From an uncultured Collinsella sp. (GTDB lineage: Bacteria > Actinomycetota > Coriobacteriia > Coriobacteriales > Coriobacteriaceae), in contig CAKUHM010000032.1 in NCBI GenBank assembly GCA_934655835.1, positions 1-11,121 on the forward strand: DNA of 11,121 nucleotides, in the 5' to 3' direction. Below are positions 6,104 to 11,121 of the stretch, in pieces (positions within the stretch are counted from its first letter, which is position 1; each line of letters starts with the position of its first letter). Below the pieces are notes generated by a model, which searched no databases, was not told the origin of the DNA, and was given only the letters and a program-made list of their open reading frames with translations. The translations under genes and the position numbers were made by a program.

Positions 6104-7462
6104 TTACTCGTCTTTGGGCGCGGGGTGCTTGCAGACCACGCTCATGTAGATCATGCCAAGCACGGCTGCGGTGACCGAACCGGCAAGAATGGCGGCCTTG
6201 GCTGCAAGAACCTCAAACTGGGCCGTCGGGAAGGCAAGGCCGCTGATGAGAATCGACATGGTAAAGCCGATACCGCCCAGAATGCCCACGCCGGCAATCA
6301 TGTGCCAGTTGACATTGTGCGGCAGCTCGCAGGCCTTAAGCTTAACCAGGGCAAACGTCATACCAAAGATGCCGATCGGCTTGCCCAGCAGCATGCCAAA
6401 GTACACGCCGAGCGTCACCGGGTCGGTGAGCAGCGTGCTCATGTCCACGCCCACCAGGCGAACCTGTGCGTTCACGAACGCAAAGATCGGCAGGATCACA
6501 AAGTTGACCGGCGTGGAGATCAGACGCTCCATGCGGATGAGCGGCGGGGTCACGCGGTGCATGACGCGCTCGACCTTGGTGGTCGAGACGGTAAAGTCAT
6601 GCTGGCCCAGGATGTGTGCCTCGTCATCGTAGCGGTCATCGAGCAGCGGCAGGCACTCGCCCAGCCAATCGGTGAGGCTATCGAGCTTGACGCCGCACTT
6701 GGCCGGGATGGTAAAGGCCAAGATGACGCCAGCAAGCGTGGCATGTACGCCGCTCTTGAACATGCAGAACCACAACAGCAGACCCAGTACCGAATACGGG
6801 GCAAGGCGGTAATGCTGCGTCTTGTTAAGCCACACGAGCGCGCAGGTCACAAGCGCGGCGGCGCCCAACCAAAACGGATTGGGGCTCTGACCGTAGAAGA
6901 TGGCGATGGCGGCGATGGAGATGAGGTCGTCGGCGATGGCGAGCGTCGAGAAGAACACGCGCACGCCGTTGGGCACGCGATTGCCCAAAAGCGACAGCAC
7001 GCCCAGCGCAAAGGCAATATCGGTTGCCATGGGGATGGCCCAACCGTTGCGGGCGCCGGCATGGTTAAAGATCAGGTAGATGCAGGCGGGAACGACGACG
7101 CCGCCCACGGCCGCCAACATGGGAAGCATGGCCTGACGCGGATTCTTGAGCTCGCCGACCGTCATCTCGTACTTAAGCTCAATGCCCACCAACAAAAAGA
7201 AAATCGCCATGAGGAAGTCGTTGACGAAAAGCTCAACGGTGAGACCAGCCGTAAGGTTGCCCAGGCCCACATACAGCGGGGTCTCCAAAAAGTGATGGAT
7301 GGCCTCGTAGGCATCGGTGTTGGCGCAGATAACGGCGGCGATAGCGGCGAAGACCATGACGGCGGCGGAAATCGTGCCGTTCTCGGCGATGCGCTCCCAA
7401 ATGTCGTGACGTTCAAAGCGCTTGCGTTCACGAACGTTGAACAGCTGCTCGGGTGCTGCCAT
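6104..7462 (-). CDS. nhaA: Na+/H+ antiporter NhaA
   Basis: NhaA exports Na+ in exchange for protons and supports salt and pH tolerance. The 452-residue membrane protein shows the family hallmarks: FFLLVGIELKYEM (88-100), GWAIPMATDIAFALG (140-154, with D148 matching E. coli D133), LAIADD (174-179, D178/D179 matching the ion-binding pair D163/D164), LLGKPIGIF (358-366, K361 matching K300) and GIGFTMSI near the C-terminus. It is about 65 residues longer than the E. coli protein. Much of the excess is a charged loop (about 261-310, with DDRYDDEAH) between the segments that correspond to TM VIII and IX, plus a longer N-terminus. ATG 7462 has AAAGGAG 6 nt upstream. A small hairpin (7477-7492) abuts that site. 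The gene appears monocistronic, bounded by the ppaC terminator upstream and the 5977-6015 terminator downstream. Confidence 0.97.
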   Translation of the reverse strand: MAAPEQLFNVRERKRFERHDIWERIAENGTISAAVMVFAAIAAVICANTDAYEAIHHFLETPLYVGLGNLTAGLTVELFVNDFLMAIFFLLVGIELKYEMTVGELKNPRQAMLPMLAAVGGVVVPACIYLIFNHAGARNGWAIPMATDIAFALGVLSLLGNRVPNGVRVFFSTLAIADDLISIAAIAIFYGQSPNPFWLGAAALVTCALVWLNKTQHYRLAPYSVLGLLLWFCMFKSGVHATLAGVILAFTIPAKCGVKLDSLTDWLGECLPLLDDRYDDEAHILGQHDFTVSTTKVERVMHRVTPPLIRMERLISTPVNFVILPIFAFVNAQVRLVGVDMSTLLTDPVTLGVYFGMLLGKPIGIFGMTFALVKLKACELPHNVNWHMIAGVGILGGIGFTMSILISGLAFPTAQFEVLAAKAAILAGSVTAAVLGMIYMSVVCKHPAPKDE

Positions 7463-7476
7463 GGGCGGCTCCTTTC

Positions 7477-7492
7477 ACGGGATGGCTCCCGT
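7477..7492 (-). promoter_or_regulatory. Small hairpin just upstream of the nhaA ribosome site
   Basis: On the minus strand, ACGGGA-GCCA-TCCCGT is a perfect 6-bp stem with a 4-nt loop, ending 2 nt before AAAGGAG of nhaA. It could affect ribosome access, but a stem this short in GC-rich DNA may be chance. Confidence 0.35.
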
Positions 7493-7670
7493 CTTAAAAA
7501 AGCACGGCCCGCCCAAGTGGCGGCGCCGCGCTCTAACGTATTACGCTTGTATCTAGCCTACCCTGCACGACAAGCACGCAGGCGTGGCCGAAAAGCGGAA
7601 CCACAGGTTGAACATTATTTGCTCAACGGCACGGGCACACCTGTCCGAGAGACGACGCGGCGCCGTGCAT

Positions 7671-7710
7671 AAAAAACGACCGGAGCGCGGGGCGTCCGCG
7701 ATCCGGTCGT
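7671..7710 (-). terminator. Intrinsic terminator of ppaC
   Basis: On the minus strand ACGACCGGA pairs with TCCGGTCGT, and an inner stem CGCGG/CCGCG closes a 5-nt loop. There is one T-C mismatch between the stems, and a run of six Ts follows (7676-7671). It starts 20 nt after the ppaC stop, and separates ppaC from nhaA. Confidence 0.92.
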
Positions 7711-7729
7711 GGCGTTCGGTCAACTAAAC

Positions 7730-8653
7730 CTAGCAGGCGGCCATGATGGGGGCAGCGACCTGCTTTTTGCGGGAGAGGACGCCCGGCATCCAGACGCCGT
7801 CGTGCTCGTCGGCAATGCCCAGGCCCTTCTGAGCAGCCTCGGTCTCGCCCTCGAGCAGGACCTGCGAGCCCTCCTCCATGATGTCGGTGATGCACAGGAC
7901 GATGCCGTCGGCACCCTTCTCGGCGGCGTAGGCGCGCATGGCCTCGCGGATCTCGTCGATCATGCCGAGCGCGCGGCTCTTGTCGACGGTCTCGTACTGG
8001 CCGATGAGCAGCTTCTTGCCGGCGGGCTCGAACATCTTGATGTCGTTGCCGACCATCTCGGCAGCGGTGAAGGAGCCGGACGGACGGGTGAGGAAGACCT
8101 CCATGCCAAACTTGACCGGGTCGACGCCCACCTGCTCGCCGAGCTTGGCGGCGACGGCGCGGTCGACATCGGTGGTGGTGGGGCTCTTGAGCATGAGCGT
8201 GTCGGTCATCATGGCCGAGAGCAGCAGCTTGGCCTGGACGTCGGAAAGCTCAACGCCGAGCACGCCGGCGAGCTTGGTGACGATGGTGCAGCTGGAGCCC
8301 CAGGGCAGGCAGATGTAATGCAGCGGGCCGGCGGTCTCGAAGTCGCCGATGCGGTGATGGTCGACAACGCCAAAGACCGTGGCGTCCTTAAGGCCGGCGA
8401 CGGACTGGGCGGACTCGTTGTGGTCGGTGAGGACGACGAGCTGACCGGCCTCGACGGACTCGATCACGCGGGGCTCGGCAATGCCGGCGTCGGCGAGCAG
8501 CTTGGCAGACTCTGCCGGAAGCTGACCAAGGGCGCAGGCCTCGTAGGTGTTGCCGGCATACTCAACCTGGTTGAGCAGCTGGGACAGGACGACGGCGCTC
8601 ATGATGGCGTCGTTATCGGGGTTCTGGTGACCAAAGACAAGAACGTTTGCCAT
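7730..8653 (-). CDS. ppaC: Manganese-dependent inorganic pyrophosphatase (family II)
   Basis: This cytoplasmic enzyme hydrolyses pyrophosphate to phosphate and pulls biosynthetic reactions forward. At 307 residues it has the usual length of the CBS-less form. It belongs to the DHH superfamily: GHQNPDNDA (8-16) gives ligands H9, D13 and D15; VVLTDHNE gives D77; VVDHH (96-100) gives the DHH motif; and MTDT gives D151. The C-terminal DHHA2 domain ends with SRKKQ, which binds pyrophosphate. ATG 8653 has GGAGG 6 nt upstream. It lies 127 nt downstream of the ROK kinase on the same strand and is followed by a strong terminator (7671-7710). Two small stems (8706-8740) occupy the gap to the kinase. 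Confidence 0.97.
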   Translation of the reverse strand: MANVLVFGHQNPDNDAIMSAVVLSQLLNQVEYAGNTYEACALGQLPAESAKLLADAGIAEPRVIESVEAGQLVVLTDHNESAQSVAGLKDATVFGVVDHHRIGDFETAGPLHYICLPWGSSCTIVTKLAGVLGVELSDVQAKLLLSAMMTDTLMLKSPTTTDVDRAVAAKLGEQVGVDPVKFGMEVFLTRPSGSFTAAEMVGNDIKMFEPAGKKLLIGQYETVDKSRALGMIDEIREAMRAYAAEKGADGIVLCITDIMEEGSQVLLEGETEAAQKGLGIADEHDGVWMPGVLSRKKQVAAPIMAAC

Positions 8654-8705
8654 GGATATCCTCCACTTGATATGTGTACTTGGACGTAGCTATGGTAGCA
8701 CGCCG

Positions 8706-8740
8706 ATGCCGAGCCTTCGCAGACGGAAGGGCCACGGCAT
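8706..8740. repeat. Nested inverted repeat between the ROK kinase and ppaC
   Basis: ATGCCG (8706-8711) pairs with CGGCAT (8735-8740) around an inner stem CCTTC/GAAGG (8714-8718 with 8726-8730) with a 7-nt loop. On the minus strand, where both genes lie, no T-tract follows, so it is unlikely to be a strong terminator. It may be an RNA structure in the shared transcript or ppaC leader. Confidence 0.45.
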
Positions 8741-8780
8741 ATTTTGGGGCAGGCACGGGGGACAGGTTACATTGCACCAG

Positions 8781-9734
8781 CTATTTACCGGCGGCGCGCA
8801 GGGCTACGTAGGCGGCACCGATGATGCCGGCGTCGTTGCCGAGCGAAGCGACCTTAATGGGCGTCTCGCGCGAGGCGGAGAGCGCGTACTGCTTAAAGTG
8901 CTCGCGGACCTTGTCGAGGTAGACATCGGCCGAAGCGGAAGCACCGCCGCCGATCAGGAACATCTCGGGATCGACCACGTTGGCAATAAGCGCCAGGGCG
9001 CGGCCGAGATAGTCGGCCATGGTATCGGCAGCTGCCAGCGCGAGCTTGTCACCCTCGCGGCAGGCCTGGAACACGTCCTTGGAATCAGAAGGCCCGGTGA
9101 GCTCGATGGGCTCGACGCCCGCCTTCTTGCACTCGGCAAGGTAGTTACTCACCACGCCGGTGGCGCTGGAATACTGCTCCAGATGGCCATGGCCGCCACA
9201 GCCGCAGGTGCGCTCCTCAGCCGGGTTCAGGCACATGTGGCCAATCTCGCCGCCGGCGCCCACAACGCCCGATACCACGTCGCCGTTGACGATGACGCCG
9301 CCACCCACGCCGGTACCAATGGTGACCATCACCACGTTCTGTACGCCCTTGGCGGAACCGAGCCAAGCCTCACCCATGGCAGCGGCGTTGGCATCGTTCT
9401 CGTACTTCACGACCGCGTCGGGGCAGTGCTTCTGAATGGCGACTCTTAGCTCGGGCAGGTTAATAGCAATGTTGGCCTTGACCTTGGCATCGCCCGATGC
9501 CGGGATGGGACACGGAACGGCCAGACCAATGCCCGCCACAAAGGCGCGCGGAATCTGGGCCTTGGCGACCACCTGGTCGATAGCCTCGGTCACCGCGGCA
9601 AAGCCCGCGGCGTCAACGATGGGAGGCGTGGGCACGCTGGCCTTGGCCAGCAGGTTGCCGTCCTCGTCGAACAGGCCCTCCTTAACCGAAGTGCCGCCGA
9701 CGTCAATGCCGATGTAGTACTGCTTAGGTTCCAT
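8781..9734 (-). CDS. ROK-family sugar kinase, probable glucokinase
   Basis: ROK kinases phosphorylate hexoses with ATP; glucose to glucose-6-phosphate is the likely reaction. The 317 residues show the ATP-binding DVGGTSVK (11-18), ENDANAAAMGE (112-122, with catalytic base D114), TIGTGVGGGV (138-147), GAGGEIGHM (159-167, with E163 and H166) and the zinc region CGCGGHGHLEQ (177-187). The usual zinc motif is CxCGxxGCxE with three cysteines; here the third is H184, so the metal site is C177, C179, H184 and H166 if it still binds. IGGGAS lies near the C-terminus. ATG 9734 is chosen because the protein then opens MEPKQYYIGIDVGG, with GGCGGG/AAAGG upstream; a longer frame from 9800 adds 22 residues without a ribosome site. 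It is divergent from the gntR-manA pair. Confidence 0.9.
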   Translation of the reverse strand: MEPKQYYIGIDVGGTSVKEGLFDEDGNLLAKASVPTPPIVDAAGFAAVTEAIDQVVAKAQIPRAFVAGIGLAVPCPIPASGDAKVKANIAINLPELRVAIQKHCPDAVVKYENDANAAAMGEAWLGSAKGVQNVVMVTIGTGVGGGVIVNGDVVSGVVGAGGEIGHMCLNPAEERTCGCGGHGHLEQYSSATGVVSNYLAECKKAGVEPIELTGPSDSKDVFQACREGDKLALAAADTMADYLGRALALIANVVDPEMFLIGGGASASADVYLDKVREHFKQYALSASRETPIKVASLGNDAGIIGAAYVALRAAGK

Positions 9735-9788
9735 GGGAGCCCGCCTTTCTCGTTTAAACATTGCCTGTATGGTACCGCTCCCAAGGCA

Positions 9789-9829
9789 AAAACCTGCCAA
9801 AAAGGGGCAGGTTTGTTTTGGCAGGTTTT
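9789..9829 (-). promoter_or_regulatory. Tandem hairpin / attenuator-like structure in the kinase leader
   Basis: On the minus strand two copies of AACCTGCC (within 9829-9820 and 9814-9806) precede one GGCAGGTTTTT (9798-9788). The nearer copy gives a 9-bp stem with a 7-nt loop running into five Ts, about 55 nt before the kinase ATG; the farther copy can pair with the same arm through a 21-nt loop. Two mutually exclusive stems ahead of a T-run suit an attenuator, if transcription starts upstream of them. On the plus strand the same sequence is also terminator-like. Confidence 0.5.
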
Positions 9830-9942
9830 ATCTGTGAAAACGCAGGGCATGGAATTTGGTTCGTTGGGCGGTAAAACGGCTCAACCCCATCCTCGAGTCG
9901 ATCAATTTGCTCAATACCACATTATTCGAATGCATATTCATT

Positions 9943-9954
9943 TAGAGCGCTCTA
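9943..9954. promoter_or_regulatory. 12-bp palindrome, candidate operator
   Basis: TAGAGCGCTCTA is a perfect palindrome in the divergent gap, 121 bp before gntR. GntR-family dimers bind palindromes of this kind, often in their own upstream region. No second copy was noticed in the gap, and the assignment is inference. Confidence 0.4.
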
Positions 9955-10074
9955 GTTTTTAAAGAGAAGCGTTTTTTAATTAAACCTTTCTCGAACTTTT
10001 CAAAAACGCAATAGGGATGCTTAGGTGTTGACTATACTTTCTTCTGTACTCAATCAAGCCGGAAAGGAGGTTCC

Positions 10075-10794
10075 ATGATTCCCAAATACGAGGCGATAGC
10101 TGCAGATATCCGTCGAAGCATCGAGGACGGCTCCCTTAAGCCGGGCGACAAACTGCCCACCGTCGTAGAGTTTTGCGAGCTGTATAGCGTTTCCAAGATC
10201 ACCGTCAAGCGCGCGATTGAGCAGATCACCGAGGAAGGCCTTATTACCAGCCGGCGCGGATCGGGCACCTACGTCAAGGACACGGCGGGGCTTCCCGGCC
10301 AGGTGTTTTTCCAAGGCAAGAACGACCGTGCCCAAGGCTTTTCGTACGAGCATCGCGGGGAGAAAGTGACCTCGGTGGTCTACGATTTCTCGATCGTCAA
10401 TCCACCGGCAGAGGTTGCGATCCAGCTGGGAATGGCCGAAGACGACTTTGCCTATCACATCGTGCGCGTGCGCCAGGTCGATGAGAAGCCCATCGTCATC
10501 GAGTACACCTACATGCCTCTCGAGCTGATACCGGGCCTTAAAAAGAAGGACCTATACGGATCGGTCTATAGCTTTATCCGCGAGCAATGCGGGCTGAAGA
10601 TTTCGAGCTTCCACCGCACCATCCGCGCCGTGGCGGCAACCGAGGAAGAAGCCGAGCGCTTGAACACCAAGCCCGGCTCTCCCCTGCTCGAGCTCAACCA
10701 GATTGGCTTTTTGGACAGCGGCGCCGCGTTTGAGTACTCAATCTCACGCAACGTCGGCGACCGTTTTGAGCTGCACAACGTGACGTTGGCTTAA
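10075..10794 (+). CDS. GntR-family (HutC subfamily) transcriptional regulator with UTRA domain
   Basis: A 239-residue DNA-binding regulator, the normal length for the HutC group. The winged helix-turn-helix spans about 4-68 (KYEAIAADIRRSIEDG, KLPTVVEFCELYSVSKITVK, ending RRGSGTYV). The UTRA effector domain spans about 90-237, with YHIVRVRQVDEKPIVIEYTY, HRTIRAV and PLLELNQIGFLDSG. UTRA domains bind small ligands, often sugar phosphates, and the pattern resembles regulators of beta-glucoside or mannan use; this is from memory. The start has AAAGGAGG 4 nt upstream. The isomerase gene follows after 69 nt on the same strand, and the sugar kinase is divergent, so control of these two is the simplest guess. 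Candidate operators are in the gap upstream. Confidence 0.93.
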   Translation: MIPKYEAIAADIRRSIEDGSLKPGDKLPTVVEFCELYSVSKITVKRAIEQITEEGLITSRRGSGTYVKDTAGLPGQVFFQGKNDRAQGFSYEHRGEKVTSVVYDFSIVNPPAEVAIQLGMAEDDFAYHIVRVRQVDEKPIVIEYTYMPLELIPGLKKKDLYGSVYSFIREQCGLKISSFHRTIRAVAATEEEAERLNTKPGSPLLELNQIGFLDSGAAFEYSISRNVGDRFELHNVTLA

Positions 10795-10806
10795 GTTTGT
10801 AATCCG

Positions 10807-10841
10807 GCGGGCGCTTGCTTTGAGCCGTTTTCGGCGCCCGC
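10807..10841 (+). repeat. Intergenic hairpin between gntR and manA
   Basis: GCGGGCGC (10807-10814) pairs with GCGCCCGC (10834-10841) over a 19-nt loop. An alternative inner stem GCCG-TTTT-CGGC overlaps the right arm. No T-tract follows, so it probably does not end transcription fully; it could set relative expression or stabilise an mRNA end. Confidence 0.5.
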
Positions 10842-10863
10842 ACAACCTGATGGGGGTATGCAC

Positions 10864-11121
10864 ATGTCCGATTTGATTAAGCTCACGCCGATCTTCCACG
10901 AGAAGATCTGGGGCGGCCGCCAGCTGGAGACCGTGTTTGGCTACGACATTCCCGAGGGTCCCATCGGTGAGTGCTGGGCCATCTCGGCACACCCCAACGG
11001 CGACTGCCAGATCGCTGAGGGCCCGTACGTCGGTCACACGCTATCATGGCTGTGGGCCGAGCACCGCGAGCTCTTTGGCAACTGCGAGGGCAAGGAGTTC
11101 CCGCTGCTCATTAAGATTCTG
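10864..11121 (+). CDS. manA: Class I mannose-6-phosphate isomerase (N-terminal part; runs off right edge)
   Basis: ManA interconverts mannose-6-phosphate and fructose-6-phosphate, linking mannose use to glycolysis and GDP-mannose supply. 86 residues are visible: LTPIFHEKIWGGRQLETVFG (7-26), GECWAISAHPNG (35-46), LSWLWAEHRELFG and FPLLIKIL (79-86). These match the class I phosphomannose isomerase family, short Bacillus-like form. The zinc ligands in the later VHPD region lie beyond the edge. ATG 10864 is preferred: GGGGG lies 7 nt upstream at 10852-10856. An in-frame ATG at 10858 is too close to that site. It follows the GntR regulator by 69 nt on the same strand and is its likely target. Confidence 0.93.
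   Translation, partial: MSDLIKLTPIFHEKIWGGRQLETVFGYDIPEGPIGECWAISAHPNGDCQIAEGPYVGHTLSWLWAEHRELFGNCEGKEFPLLIKIL

Larger units (their letters stand above)
9735..10074. other. 340-bp divergent regulatory gap between the kinase and gntR
   Basis: No gene is seen. From left to right it holds a tandem hairpin in the kinase leader (9789-9829), about 110 bp with nothing clear, a palindrome (9943-9954), an A+T-rich tract with the 10-bp palindrome TTTAATTAAA (9976-9985), and TTGACT overlapping TATACT (10028-10038) 37 nt before gntR. TTGACT could be a -35 and TATACT a -10, but neither has a good partner at 16-18 bp, so no promoter is fixed. Promoters for both genes should lie here. Confidence 0.6.

Noticed and set aside
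7493..7560. Possible terminator in the nhaA leader (GC-rich inverted sequences before TTTTTT)
   Set aside because: Only a 5-bp stem forms, and it is not adjacent to the T-run.
6125..7672. Plus-strand open frame of 515 codons opposite nhaA
   Set aside because: It is antisense to a full-length NhaA with all key residues, and the product is His/Gly/Asp-rich shadow sequence.
9590..9850. Minus-strand frame starting at 9850 as a leader peptide for the sugar kinase
   Set aside because: It runs into the kinase gene in another frame with no early stop and no ribosome site, unlike a leader peptide.

Overview
The window looks like chromosomal DNA of a high-GC actinobacterium of the class Coriobacteriia, most likely Collinsella or a close relative. 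This is inferred from GC-rich coding sequence with A+T-richer gaps, strong AAGGAGG-type ribosome binding sites, a family II pyrophosphatase, a subgroup Ic aminotransferase and an archaeal-looking type IA topoisomerase. It reads as a mostly housekeeping region. I see no phage, insertion sequence, CRISPR array, tRNA or rRNA.

Left block (1-5318, all minus strand, so read right to left): a PLP aminotransferase, a single-STAS anti-sigma-factor antagonist, a TatA/B protein, TatC, HypA, HypB, and the N-terminal 318 residues of a type IA topoisomerase that runs off the left edge. tatA/B, tatC and hypA are packed tightly (1-nt overlap, then a 6-nt gap), and hypB and the topoisomerase follow at about 55-nt gaps, so they may form one transcription unit. 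It pairs the export machine for folded, cofactor-loaded proteins with the two nickel-delivery factors used for [NiFe]-hydrogenase. No hydrogenase structural gene is present.

Middle (5319-7729): one small plus-strand gene encodes an 84-residue acidic protein of unknown function. It converges on nhaA (Na+/H+ antiporter, minus strand). The 371-bp gap between them holds the most unusual structure in the window: a 234-bp A+T-rich segment bounded by two roughly 35-bp imperfect inverted repeats, with a strong intrinsic terminator inside its right end. It resembles a miniature inverted-repeat element.

Right block (7730-11121): a manganese-dependent inorganic pyrophosphatase with a clear terminator and a ROK-family sugar kinase (both minus strand) lie divergent from a GntR/HutC regulator with a UTRA domain followed by class I mannose-6-phosphate isomerase (plus strand, cut by the right edge). 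Sugar kinase, regulator and isomerase suggest control of hexose or mannose entry into glycolysis. The 340-bp divergent gap carries a 12-bp perfect palindrome and a tandem AACCTGCC/GGCAGGTT hairpin in the kinase leader.

Nothing here is convincingly a new defence or mobile system. The best leads are the 5790-6023 inverted-repeat element, the tat-hyp gene order, the kinase leader hairpins, and a Cys-to-His change in the kinase's zinc motif.
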